Below are positions 1 through 8,311 of a stretch of 64,000 nt of DNA, one piece after another (position 1 is the stretch's first letter; each line of letters opens with the position of its first letter). Location of the stretch: contig NZ_CP173427.1 of NCBI RefSeq assembly GCF_045038035.1, forward strand, positions 4,278,001 to 4,342,000, written 5' to 3'. Origin of the DNA: Paenibacillus_F chitinolyticus_A. GTDB lineage: Bacteria > Bacillota > Bacilli > Paenibacillales > NBRC-103111. A program made the translations under genes and the position numbers. The notes beneath the pieces were generated by a model. That model ran no database searches, had not been told where the DNA came from, and saw nothing but the letters and a program-made list of their open reading frames with translations.

Positions 1-81
1 TAAAGAGGGACTTCGGGAGGAGATGCCCGACGTTTTTTTGCCTAACGGTCGGAAAATGTGTCGGAAACTATTTTTTGCGCG

Positions 82-120
82 AAAAAAAAGGACCGGAATT
101 CATGGAAAAGAATTTCGGTC
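82..120 (-). terminator. Intrinsic terminator of the GH4 gene
   Basis: Reading the minus strand downstream of the alpha-galactosidase stop, an 11-bp stem (91-101 with 110-120) is followed by a run of eight T (plus-strand A run 83-90). It is a typical rho-independent terminator. Confidence 0.8.
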
Positions 121-133
121 CCTTTCTCTCCTA

Positions 134-1435
134 TCAGGATGTATAGGCAGGCAGCCAGTCTCCGTGCGCTTCGATCAGTTCATCGCAGAGGGCCGTGATA
201 TCGTCCATCGAGAGTTCCGCGGACGTGTGGGGGTCGAGCAGAGCCGCATGATAAATATGCTCCTTCTTGCGTGTAACGGCCGCTTCGATCGTCAACAGCT
301 GGGTGTTGATATTCGTGCGGTTCAGCGCCGCCAGTTGAGGAGGCAGATCGCCGATATACGTAGGCGTAATGCCGCCGGCATCGACCAGGCACGGCACTTC
401 CACGCAGGCTTCCTCCGGCAGATTCGTAATCAGCCCGGTATTCATTACGTTGCCCCCGATCTTGTACGGGACGTTCGCCTCCATCGCTTCGATCATGTAG
501 GAAGCATACTCGCCGGACCGTTTGTGCTCAAGCTGCGGGGTGTTGACCAGCTCCGCACGAAGATTTTTCCAGCGCTCGATCTGGTTTACGCATCTGCGGG
601 GATATTCGTCCAACGGGATGTTGAACTTCTCAATCAGTTCGGGGTAATTCCGTTTGATGAAATACGGATGATACTCCGCATTGTGCTCGGACGACTCCGT
701 TACATAATACCCGAACCGGAACATCAGCTCGAAACGCACCATGTCGTGGTGTTTTTCTTTCTGTTTTTCCTTCGCCAGCCGCTTGATTTCGGGATATAAA
801 TCTTTGCCGTCCTTCGTCACTTCAAGCAGCCAAGCCATATGGTTGATACCGGCGATTTTGGACTGGACGCCTTCGGGGTCGATGCCCAGATGCCGGAACA
901 TATACGGAACGCAAGCCTGGACGCTGTGGCACAGGCCGACCGTTTTGACGCCGCCGTGCGTATTGAGCACGTTCGTAAGTACGGCCATCGGATTCGTGTA
1001 GTTAAAGAACCAGGCGTCCGGACACACTTCCTCGATGTCCCGGGCGAAATCGAGCACGACCGGGATCGTACGCAGATTGCGGAAGATCCCGCCGATACCG
1101 ACCGTATCGGCAATCGTCTGGCGCAGGCCGTACTTCTTCGGAATTTCGAAATCCGTAATCGTACACGGATCGTATCCGCCGACCTGAATCGCGTTGATGA
1201 CCACTTTAGCTCCGCGGAGCGCTTCCTTGCGGTCGCTGTACGCCTTGATCCGGCACGTGCTGCCTACGGTGTTTTTGATATGGTTCAGCATCGTCTCGGA
1301 ATCGCGCAGCCGCTCCCCGTCGATATCGAACAAGGCGAGCTCGTAGCCCTGCAGCGCCTCCGTTACCATGCAGTCCCCTAATATATTTTTGGCGAACACC
1401 GTGCTGCCTGCGCCCATGAACGTAATTTTGGACAT
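134..1435 (-). CDS. melA: Family 4 glycoside hydrolase, alpha-galactosidase type
   Basis: The 433-residue protein fits GH4 enzymes, which hydrolyse alpha-galactosides (or alpha-glucosides) in the cytoplasm by an NAD+ and Mn2+ dependent redox mechanism. Seen: the N-terminal dinucleotide-binding motif GAGSTVF (residues 8-14), an acidic end of beta-2 (FDIDGERL), the family metal ligand Cys169 in the GLCHS motif, and His199 in the GINHMAW motif. Length matches MelA/AglA. The ATG at 1435 follows a GGGAGATGAGAAG ribosome site. The gene stands alone. Substrate specificity within GH4 cannot be settled from sequence by eye, so alpha-galactosidase is the best call and alpha-glucosidase or another GH4 activity the alternative. 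Confidence 0.85.
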   Translation of the reverse strand: MSKITFMGAGSTVFAKNILGDCMVTEALQGYELALFDIDGERLRDSETMLNHIKNTVGSTCRIKAYSDRKEALRGAKVVINAIQVGGYDPCTITDFEIPKKYGLRQTIADTVGIGGIFRNLRTIPVVLDFARDIEEVCPDAWFFNYTNPMAVLTNVLNTHGGVKTVGLCHSVQACVPYMFRHLGIDPEGVQSKIAGINHMAWLLEVTKDGKDLYPEIKRLAKEKQKEKHHDMVRFELMFRFGYYVTESSEHNAEYHPYFIKRNYPELIEKFNIPLDEYPRRCVNQIERWKNLRAELVNTPQLEHKRSGEYASYMIEAMEANVPYKIGGNVMNTGLITNLPEEACVEVPCLVDAGGITPTYIGDLPPQLAALNRTNINTQLLTIEAAVTRKKEHIYHAALLDPHTSAELSMDDITALCDELIEAHGDWLPAYTS

Positions 1436-1581
1436 CTCTTCTCATCTCCCGACTAAAAAAAGTGGAATGCCTATACCTAGCACTATACCGTCTTAAGGCG
1501 GCACCGCACATGGAGACATCCCACTTTCGTATGGAGATTTGTAGTGTGAAAACGGCCGGCAAATAATCCGAACGGAAAGTC

Positions 1582-2016
1582 TTATCTTTCTTTGCGCATT
1601 TGGACCCACAGAAGGCCGAGAATAACGGTGATCAGCGTAAAAGCCGTGAAGGCCAGCAGCGGGATCGTAATAAATCCGAGCCAGTCGATGTAATCTTGAT
1701 CGCATGCGACGATGCCGCATTTGGAAGCTGCCTCTTTAAAAAGGGGTGTTTTTTGCATAAGATAGTGATAGAGGGAAATTCCCATCCCCCAGACGGAGAA
1801 CGGCAGCGCGTAAATGACCTGCTTGTTATCCTTGCGCGTTGCGGCGATTCCGAGAATCAGCACAAGCGGGTACATCAGAATACGCTGGTACCAGCACAGC
1901 TTGCACGGCGTAAAATCCATTATTTCCGAGAAATAGAGGCTGCCGAGCGTAGCAACCACGGAAATGGCCCAGGCCATGTGAAGGGCGTTATTTTTTAGAA
2001 AAGAGTTCGATTTCAA
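1582..2016 (-). CDS. bdbC: Disulfide formation protein, BdbC/DsbB family
   Basis: A membrane thiol oxidoreductase that would pass electrons from an extracytoplasmic BdbD/DsbA partner to quinone. Four hydrophobic helices are visible, with the quinone-side CxxC pair CKLC (Cys38, Cys41) after helix 1-2 and a second pair Cys100 and Cys105 in the extracellular loop, as in DsbB. I chose the TTG at 2016 (144 residues, normal BdbC size) because GAGGAG lies 10 bases upstream; another TTG at 2043 would add nine residues and has no ribosome site. No bdbD partner is adjacent. Confidence 0.85.
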   Translation of the reverse strand: MKSNSFLKNNALHMAWAISVVATLGSLYFSEIMDFTPCKLCWYQRILMYPLVLILGIAATRKDNKQVIYALPFSVWGMGISLYHYLMQKTPLFKEAASKCGIVACDQDYIDWLGFITIPLLAFTAFTLITVILGLLWVQMRKER

Positions 2017-2120
2017 TGCGGTATTGCTCCTCTCCCGGCTCAATCTTGACGTGCATGTTTTATTATAAAAAATGAAGCGTCCGAAGTCTATCGTTCTTCT
2101 ATCGTGATTGGAGGCTTACC

Positions 2121-2981
2121 ATGCTTAAACCGTTTCACTCCGTGTCGGTCAATCCCCATAACGGCAAAGGAGAGCTGTTCGTCCTGTTCGCGGGTTACGG
2201 CCAAACCGCTCCGTGCCACGAAGTCGGTCCGCAGATGCTGGATTACTACCTGATTCACACCGTGGAATCCGGGAAGGGCCGCTTCAGCTGCCTCGGCAAA
2301 GAATACGAGCTCGGACCGGGCGACACCTTCGTGATCTTCCCCGGCGAAGTCGTCACGTACGTCTCCGACAAACGCGACCCGTGGCGTTACAGGTGGATCG
2401 GCTTCAAAGGCAGTTCCGCCGACGACCTGCTGATCCGCCTCGGCATTACGGCGCAAAGGCCGGTCGTACATGCGGAGGGGCTTTCCCGCCTGCCCGTCTT
2501 CCTGCGCCGGGCCGAGCGGGCGCTGCGGGAAGCGGGCCCGGCCTGCGACCTCCAGGCGGAGGGCGAGCTGCGGCTGCTGCTTGCCCGGCTTGCATCGCAC
2601 GCCGATGTCCCCCGCCGCAAAGGCGAGGAAACCGACGCCGGTCGGCGGCAGATCGACCGTGCCGTAAGGTGGCTGCAGCTGCAGTACGCCCAGCCGGTGA
2701 CCATCGAGCAGCTTGCGCAGCATATGGGCTATCACCGCACGTACTTGTCGAAGCTGTTCCGGCAGCATACGGGCCTCACGCCGACGCAGTTTCTGCTCAA
2801 AATCCGGATGGAGCGCGCCAAGCTTCTCATGACGGAAGGCTCGACGATCGAGCAGATCGCCTACTCCGTCGGCTTCTCGGATCCGCTCTATTTCTCGAAA
2901 CAGTTCAAGAAATGGTTCGGCTGCACGCCTTCCGAATATCGTGTCAAGCACGGCCGGCTTGCCTACGACTGCTCGCGGTAG
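2121..2981 (+). CDS. AraC-family transcriptional regulator with cupin sensor
   Basis: The 286-residue protein has an N-terminal AraC-type cupin ligand domain (about residues 20-150, with the cupin-like GPGDTFVIFPGEV stretch) and a C-terminal double helix-turn-helix (about 185-285, including MGYHRTYLSKLFRQHTG and IAYSVGFSDPLYFSKQFKKW). Such proteins usually activate sugar-utilisation genes on binding a carbohydrate. It starts at an ATG six bases after GGAGG and is divergent from bdbC. No obvious target operon follows; the GH4 gene to the left is a possible target, but this is inference. Confidence 0.88.
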   Translation: MLKPFHSVSVNPHNGKGELFVLFAGYGQTAPCHEVGPQMLDYYLIHTVESGKGRFSCLGKEYELGPGDTFVIFPGEVVTYVSDKRDPWRYRWIGFKGSSADDLLIRLGITAQRPVVHAEGLSRLPVFLRRAERALREAGPACDLQAEGELRLLLARLASHADVPRRKGEETDAGRRQIDRAVRWLQLQYAQPVTIEQLAQHMGYHRTYLSKLFRQHTGLTPTQFLLKIRMERAKLLMTEGSTIEQIAYSVGFSDPLYFSKQFKKWFGCTPSEYRVKHGRLAYDCSR

Positions 2982-3524
2982 AGAAAGCGGAGCGAGGCCA
3001 GGAAACGGGCGGGCGTATGGAAAAGGACGTACGTACGGAAAGGGACAGCGCGAGACGGCATTAGCGGAGATGGCCGTCTAACGGCACGATCGGCTTGACG
3101 CCGGCCGCTCCTCACAGCGCGGGGAATGTGGATGACCGCCGTACAGACGACGCCACCCTTGCCGAGCGCTGGGAGGGGGCAGGTCGATCCGTCCGTTCAG
3201 AAGAGCGCGCTTGGTGAGCTCACTAGGCTCGGCAGCACAACGAGTGGCAGACGGCCGCCGTCTGCCACCCGTTGTGCTGCCGCTCCACCGCTGCTTGCCA
3301 CTAGCGGATGGAGCGGCCTCGCGGGGCTCGCCTGACGCCTTGCTCTCCGGATGCCGCAATCGCTGCACGTGCCGTCCTGCCCATACTGTCGGGCGGTCAG
3401 AGCGGCTCGCCCGAATCGCACGCCGACCGTTCGGTATGGGCGACAGCGTCCCGGCTCCTTGCTCACTCACACGATTTTGCGCCCATATAAGCAAATACAC
3501 AGACAGGAAAGGAATCCAAAACCT
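2982..3524. other. GC-rich intergenic region without a convincing gene
   Basis: About 540 bp between the AraC gene and the acetyltransferase gene. Short open frames exist on both strands, but none has a ribosome site or recognisable product. It contains a strong inverted repeat (separate entry) and a diffuse GC-rich tract up to the acetyltransferase start. Confidence 0.6.
3230..3282. repeat. Near-perfect 26-bp inverted repeat
   Basis: Left arm 3230-3255 and right arm 3257-3282 match at 25 of 26 positions in inverted orientation, separated by one base. As DNA it could extrude as a cruciform; as RNA it would be an extremely stable hairpin. It has no following T run, so it is not an ordinary intrinsic terminator. 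Confidence 0.85.
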
Positions 3525-4100
3525 ATGAATCGCATTTCCCTACTCTCCCCCGGCGGCCGCTTCGAAACCGGCCGCCTGTACCTCCGGCTGTTAGCGCCGG
3601 AGGATGCCCCCGCGCTGCTGGACTACATGCAGCGCAACCGCGCCGAGCACGCTCCGTGGGAGCCCGTGCGCGGCGAAGCGTTCTTCACGGCCGAAGCGCA
3701 GCAGGCGGCCATCCGCGGATTCGAGGACGAATCCGCGACCGACCGCGCTTACAGCTTCGGCGTGTTCCATCAGCCGGACGGCCTCCTCATCGGAAGGGTC
3801 CGGCTGAGCAGCATCGGCCGCGGTCCGTTCCAGAACGCGTACGTCGGCTACAGCATCGACGCGGCGTACGGCGGCCGCGGCCTGATGACCGAGGCGATGC
3901 GCGAATGCCTGCGCATCGCCTTCGGCCCCCTCGGCCTGCACCGGGTGCAGGCCGCGATCATCCCACGCAACGTGCGTTCGCTGCGTGTGGCGGAGAAGTG
4001 CGGCTTCGTGCGGATCGGCCTCAGCCCGCGGTATTTGAACATCGCCGGCGTATGGGAGGATCACATCTTGTTTGCGCTTACAAGTGAGGATTTCGCTTGA
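3525..4100 (+). CDS. GNAT N-acetyltransferase, RimJ type
   Basis: The 191-residue protein resembles the RimJ/RimL group of GNAT enzymes, which acetylate N-termini or small amines with acetyl-CoA. Seen: the opening FETGRLYLRLLAPEDAPALL typical of the group, YSIDAAYGGRGLMTEAM with the acetyl-CoA loop (about residues 108-123), and the IIPRNVRSLRVAEKCGFV motif near the end. The ATG at 3525 gives the normal length; upstream in-frame sequence to 3351 is not similar to anything. Substrate unknown. Confidence 0.85.
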   Translation: MNRISLLSPGGRFETGRLYLRLLAPEDAPALLDYMQRNRAEHAPWEPVRGEAFFTAEAQQAAIRGFEDESATDRAYSFGVFHQPDGLLIGRVRLSSIGRGPFQNAYVGYSIDAAYGGRGLMTEAMRECLRIAFGPLGLHRVQAAIIPRNVRSLRVAEKCGFVRIGLSPRYLNIAGVWEDHILFALTSEDFA

Positions 4101-4212
4101 TCCGTCCGGAGCTTTCTTACGACGGAAACATACATTTTTTTCTAGTTCTACTGCAATTATCATACAAAAACGGACAAGTTTCAAGCATTTGTCTTATCTA
4201 TTCTTTCTTTAG

Positions 4213-4252
4213 AATCACCTATCAATTATAAAAATGATAGGTGATTTTATTT
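4213..4252 (+). terminator. Intrinsic terminator after the RimJ-type gene
   Basis: A 12-bp perfect stem (4213-4224 with 4235-4246) is followed by TTTTATTTTG. It ends the acetyltransferase transcript and lies in unusually AT-rich DNA. Confidence 0.8.
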
Positions 4253-4389
4253 TGAATATTTAAGACTAATATTTCCTCTATAGTTGATCGGACACACCCA
4301 TCTCAATAAAATTTACAAAAAATATAAATATTATTTTTTACATTTATGGTATATTTTATTAGAATTTTAATATCAAAGGGAGTGTACAT

Positions 4390-4809
4390 ATGAAAACCAT
4401 TTTCAAGTTATTGGTCACGACAACATCGCTCACAGTTTGTCTTACAGCACCTTTTGGTTACAACGCATCCACAGTAAAGGCAGAAAGTAAATCGGCTCTG
4501 ATTCAGCCTTTTTCACTTATCGCATACGAAGATGCATCATTTACTGGTCAGCTGCAAACAGCATTCACATACTCCAGCGGCAAATTAAGAATTTTTGTCC
4601 AAAATAAAAGTACGAAAAGTATTAATTACAGTGTGACAAACTCTAATGGCTATAAAATATGGAGTGGCAGATTAGCCGGTAATGATTCCGTCACTGGATT
4701 ATTTCTTCCATCTGATGGTGATTTACCTCCAGGACGCTATAAAGTTAATTTGTCTAACGATGATGGCAGTACTTCCGCCTATCTTTTATCAGCGCGTGAC
4801 GAACTTTAA
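4390..4809 (+). CDS. Small secreted protein of unknown function
   Basis: I do not recognise this 139-residue protein. Residues 1-31 form a signal peptide (basic start, hydrophobic core, likely cut after VKA at 29-31). The mature part is rich in Ser, Asn, Thr and Tyr, predicted mostly beta, with GRYKVNLSNDDGS near the end, like an immunoglobulin-like or jelly-roll surface domain. A GGGAG ribosome site precedes the ATG. The gene and its upstream 250 bp are clearly more AT-rich than everything around them, which suggests acquisition by transfer. It stands alone and shares a terminator with the convergent transporter gene. Confidence 0.7.
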   Translation: MKTIFKLLVTTTSLTVCLTAPFGYNASTVKAESKSALIQPFSLIAYEDASFTGQLQTAFTYSSGKLRIFVQNKSTKSINYSVTNSNGYKIWSGRLAGNDSVTGLFLPSDGDLPPGRYKVNLSNDDGSTSAYLLSARDEL

Positions 4810-4813
4810 GAGT

Positions 4814-4854
4814 AAAAAAGCCCGGTATCCGTCTTAAACGGATGCCGGGCTTTT
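4814..4854. terminator. Bidirectional terminator
   Basis: A long stem (about AAAGCCCGG..ATCCGT pairing with its complement, loop CTTAA at 4833-4837) carries an A run on one side and a T run on the other. It can terminate both the secreted-protein gene and the convergent substrate-binding-protein gene. Confidence 0.85.
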
Positions 4855-4866
4855 CCTCATATTCCG

Positions 4867-6180
4867 TTATTTCTTCAAGCTGTCCCAAGCTTTCTGGAAG
4901 TCTTGGAGCATTTGATCCTTGCTGATCTGTTTGCCTACATAGCCCTGCATGCTGTCGCCGAACTTCTTGGAAGTCGCTTCGCCGCCAGGGAATTTGAACC
5001 AGTTCCAGGAAAGCGTTTTGCCGTCTTTCGCGTATTTCATAATGTCGGCGGCAAGAGGGCCCACGACTTTTTCATCCACGGAGATCGTTTTGAAAGCCGG
5101 AATGAACTTGAATTCGTTGGTGATATACTTTTTACCCATATCGGACGTTACGAGCCAGTTCAGGAACTTTTTCGCCTCATCCTTGTTCGGGGAGTTCTTG
5201 TTGATGACCCAGTTGTTCGGCACGCCCACGAGCAGCTTGTCGTTAGCGGCGGCATCGTCAGAGATCGGCATCGGAAGGAAGCCGATGTTGATGTTCGGGT
5301 TCGTTTTCGAAATTTGAACCTGCGTCCAGTTGCCCTGCTGCGTCATAGCGGCTTTGCCGGTTGCAAACTCCGTTACTTGCGTGTTGTAGTCGGTTTGCAG
5401 CGGGTTTTTGTTGCCGTATTTGAGCGTCAGGTCAAACAGCTTTACCCAGTTGTCGAACACGGCATTGCCCGGAATTTTTTGCGAGCCGTCGTTTAGGCCT
5501 TTAATGAATTTGTCGGGATCCGGCTGGTTTGCAAACGGAACGTTCACGAAGTGGTTGCCGAGTACCCACCACTCGCCATAGCCGTTCACGAACGGCGTAG
5601 TGCCTGCCGCCTGAAGTTTCTTGGCCGCGTCTTCCAGCTGTGTCAGCGTCTTCGGAAGCTCGGTGATTCCGGCTTTCTGGAACAGATCTTTGTTGTAGAT
5701 ATAGCCGTAGCCTTCGAGACCTACCGGCATGCCGTAAATTTTGCCGTCTTTGGAAATCGGATCGCCCGCGCCCTGCGCCAGGTCTTTCACCCATGGCTGA
5801 TCGGACAGATCTTCCAGATGCTCCTGCCAGACGTCCAGATCGGAGTTGCCCCCGTTGTTGAAAATGTCGGGCTTATCGCCGGAGTTGAATTTCGCTTTCA
5901 GCGCCGCGCCGTAGTCCGCGCCGCCGCCGACCGTCTGAACCTCGATTTTGACGCCGGTTTCTTTCTCGTATTCGGCAATCAGCTTGGAAAGAGCTTCGGC
6001 GATTTCCACTTTAAACTGGAACATTTTCAGCGTGACGTTTTTCTTCTCGCCGCCTGCCGCGGGGGAACCCGATGGAGACGCTCCGCCCTGTCCCTGGTCT
6101 TTATTGCCGCAGCCTGCGAGCAAACCGCCTACGAGAGCGGTGGTCAGACCTACCGCGATCCATTTTTTATTTCTAGTCAT
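4867..6180 (-). CDS. Carbohydrate ABC transporter substrate-binding lipoprotein
   Basis: The 437-residue protein is an extracellular solute-binding protein of the CUT1/MalE type. The signal peptide ends in the lipobox LLAGC (Cys24), followed by a Gly/Ser/Pro linker anchoring the binding domain to the membrane. Family features include KFNSGDKPDIFNNGG, a pattern common in these binding proteins, and GNWTQVQI. AAAGGGAGGG precedes the ATG at 6180. It is last in the cluster, behind both permease genes, with a 174-bp gap that may carry its own promoter. The sugar is unknown. No ATPase gene is present, so a shared MsmX-like ATPase elsewhere is likely. Confidence 0.92.
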   Translation of the reverse strand: MTRNKKWIAVGLTTALVGGLLAGCGNKDQGQGGASPSGSPAAGGEKKNVTLKMFQFKVEIAEALSKLIAEYEKETGVKIEVQTVGGGADYGAALKAKFNSGDKPDIFNNGGNSDLDVWQEHLEDLSDQPWVKDLAQGAGDPISKDGKIYGMPVGLEGYGYIYNKDLFQKAGITELPKTLTQLEDAAKKLQAAGTTPFVNGYGEWWVLGNHFVNVPFANQPDPDKFIKGLNDGSQKIPGNAVFDNWVKLFDLTLKYGNKNPLQTDYNTQVTEFATGKAAMTQQGNWTQVQISKTNPNINIGFLPMPISDDAAANDKLLVGVPNNWVINKNSPNKDEAKKFLNWLVTSDMGKKYITNEFKFIPAFKTISVDEKVVGPLAADIMKYAKDGKTLSWNWFKFPGGEATSKKFGDSMQGYVGKQISKDQMLQDFQKAWDSLKK

Positions 6181-6354
6181 GAAAGAAACCCTCCCTTTTC
6201 TAATGCATACCTGTTTGCTTGCATAAGCCTGATCTATCGGTGCTGCTCTATGCGGTAAACCCCGGTTATCGGGATAATCGCCGTACTCTGGTGATGATAA
6301 AATTGTTGCCCTGGCGATAAGTACCGGTTCCGGCCAATGTTAAGCCGGGTGTGC

Positions 6355-7191
6355 TCAGCCTTTGACCGAGCCTGCCGTGATGCCTTCGATGATGTGCTTT
6401 TGCAGCAGCAGGAAGAAGATGATGATCGGTAGAACGCCCAGCGTCAGCGCCGCCATCGCGAGATCCCACTGCTTCGTGTACTGGCCGAAGAACGCGTAAG
6501 TGGCGAGCGGAATCGTATGCAGCTTCGTATTCGTCAGAACGAGGGACGGAAGCAGGTAATCGTTCCAGATCCACAAGCTGTTAAGCAGAATCACGGTTAC
6601 CGCGATAGGCTTCAGCAGCGGGAATACGATCCGCCAGAAAATGCTGAACCATCCGCAGCCGTCCACCGTAGCCGATTCCTCGATTTCCTTCGGAATGCTC
6701 TTGATAAATCCGTGGAACAAGAAGACGTTCAAGGAAACCCCGAAGCCGAAGTAGCAGACGACAAGTCCGAGCCGGCTGTCCATCAGCCCGAGATTGTTCG
6801 CAACCTTTACGAGAGGAATCATAATGGACTGGAACGGGATGACCATGGCCGCCACGAACAGCAGGAACAGGATGTTGTTCAGCTTGGTAGGCTTGCGGAC
6901 GAACCGGTAAGCCGACATGGAGGCGAAAATAACGAGTCCGATGTTCGACAGCACCGTAATCATCAGCGAGTTGCCCATCACTTGCGGGAAGTGGATGATA
7001 TCCACGACTCTGGAGTAGTTATCCAGGCTGAACGATTTCGGGAGCGAAGCCGTGTTTTGCAGCAGCTCCGCGAACGGTTTAAACGAATTTACGAGAACGA
7101 AGTAGAACGGGACAAGGAATAGGATGCCCAGTAAAGCCGTAAGAACTTCCAGAATAAAGGTCCCCGACGTATATTTGCTTCCGCTGCTCAT
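6355..7191 (-). CDS. Sugar ABC transporter permease, MalG type
   Basis: The 278-residue protein has six predicted membrane helices and the cytoplasmic EAA loop ESATVDGCGWFSIFWRIVFP (about residues 181-200), which docks the ATPase. It is the second CUT1 permease. Its ATG overlaps the end of the first permease gene by four bases, so the two are translationally coupled. Confidence 0.93.
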   Translation of the reverse strand: MSSGSKYTSGTFILEVLTALLGILFLVPFYFVLVNSFKPFAELLQNTASLPKSFSLDNYSRVVDIIHFPQVMGNSLMITVLSNIGLVIFASMSAYRFVRKPTKLNNILFLLFVAAMVIPFQSIMIPLVKVANNLGLMDSRLGLVVCYFGFGVSLNVFLFHGFIKSIPKEIEESATVDGCGWFSIFWRIVFPLLKPIAVTVILLNSLWIWNDYLLPSLVLTNTKLHTIPLATYAFFGQYTKQWDLAMAALTLGVLPIIIFFLLLQKHIIEGITAGSVKG

Positions 7192-8072
7192 GATTCCACC
7201 TCTTTCCGCTTGGTGTAGGAAACCTGGATGAGGGAGATCAAAGCGACCACGAAGAAGAAGATCAATGCTTTCGCGGTACCCAGGCCGAGCCGGTTATTGC
7301 GGAACGCTTCCTGGTAAATGTTCAGCGCTACCGATTCCGTGGAGTTGAACGGACCGCCTTTGGTCAGGGACAAGTTCAGGTCGAACATTTTGAACGCCCA
7401 GGAGATTGTCAGGAACAGGCAGACGGTAAAGGCCGGCATAATCAGCGGCATCGTCACGCTGCGCAGCAGCTGCCATCTTCCCGCACCGTCGATCGTGGCC
7501 GCTTCCATCAGGTCTTTGGGCACGTTGGCCAGCGCCGCGATGTAAATGACCATCAGGTACCCGGCTCCCTGCCACACCGATACGATGACGATTCCCCAGA
7601 AGGCCGTAGGCGCGTCGCCCAGCCACGGAAGATTAAAGAACGAGATTCCCGTCATCTCCCCGATCGAGGCAAAGCCTTTTACGAAAATGAACTGCCAGAT
7701 AAAGCCGAGCAGCAGACCCCCGATAACGTTCGGCATAAAGAACACGGTCCGCAGAACGTTGCGCGTTTTGAACGCTTTCGTCAGGAGCAGAGCCAGGACA
7801 AACCCGACCAGGTTCGTTAAAATAATCATGGCCGCCGAAAACCGAATCGTGAACCAGAAGGCATTATGGAAATCGGTATCGTCGAAGATGATCCGTTTGA
7901 AGTTGTCCAAACCGATAAATTTGACCCCTTCGCTGACTCCGTTCCATTCCGTAAAGGCGTAGTAAAGGCTCATCAGAAACGGAACGACGACGATCAGGGT
8001 GAAGAATAAGAGCGCGGGTCCGACAAATACCCATTGCTGGAGCCCGTCGTGCGTTTTGGAGCGAGTAGTCAA
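7188..8072 (-). CDS. Sugar ABC transporter permease, MalF type
   Basis: First gene of the transporter operon, 294 residues if translation starts at the TTG at 8072, which lies five bases after GGGGGAGGG; a TTG at 8099 lacks a site. Six membrane helices and the EAA loop EAATIDGAGRWQLLRSVTMP are visible. It pairs with the next permease as the membrane channel for an unidentified carbohydrate. A candidate cre and a palindrome lie just upstream, and the divergent gene is a YesM-type kinase, so the operon is probably under both sugar-specific and catabolite control. Confidence 0.92.
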   Translation of the reverse strand: MTTRSKTHDGLQQWVFVGPALLFFTLIVVVPFLMSLYYAFTEWNGVSEGVKFIGLDNFKRIIFDDTDFHNAFWFTIRFSAAMIILTNLVGFVLALLLTKAFKTRNVLRTVFFMPNVIGGLLLGFIWQFIFVKGFASIGEMTGISFFNLPWLGDAPTAFWGIVIVSVWQGAGYLMVIYIAALANVPKDLMEAATIDGAGRWQLLRSVTMPLIMPAFTVCLFLTISWAFKMFDLNLSLTKGGPFNSTESVALNIYQEAFRNNRLGLGTAKALIFFFVVALISLIQVSYTKRKEVES

Positions 8073-8094
8073 GATTTCCCTCCCCCTTTCTGAG

Positions 8095-8108
8095 TGCAAT
8101 CGCTTTCA
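8095..8108 (-). promoter_or_regulatory. Candidate cre (CcpA) site before the ABC operon
   Basis: On the minus strand TGAAAGCGATTGCA matches 13 of 14 positions of the Bacillus cre consensus TGWNANCGNTNWCA. It lies 23 bases before the permease start, a position typical for CcpA repression of sugar-uptake operons. Confidence 0.5.
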
Positions 8109-8147
8109 AATGTGTCTTTTTTTGATTTATACTGTGATTGTAATGCA

Positions 8148-8164
8148 GTTTAATGACGTTAAAC
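8148..8164. promoter_or_regulatory. 17-bp palindrome in the divergent promoter region
   Basis: GTTTAA and TTAAAC, separated by five bases, form a perfect inverted repeat between the transporter operon and the kinase gene. It is a plausible operator, for example for the adjacent YesN-type regulator. A second hairpin (ATGCCG with CGGCAT, about 8260-8280) precedes the kinase start. Confidence 0.35.
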
Positions 8165-8311
8165 ACACCTTAAATTGCTCCTTTGGTGGACTATTTTGCG
8201 CTAGGGGCAAAACTTTCGCCCGTGTATTTGCACGCCCGGCATCCTGATGTACACTTACTATGCCGACACGAAGCCGGCATGACCACTAAGCAGCGACAAG
8301 GGGGAATTGCG

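Noticed and set aside
3126..3528. Several overlapping open frames of 60-140 codons on both strands
   Set aside because: They overlap each other in a GC-rich region with a large inverted repeat, have no ribosome sites and no recognisable product.
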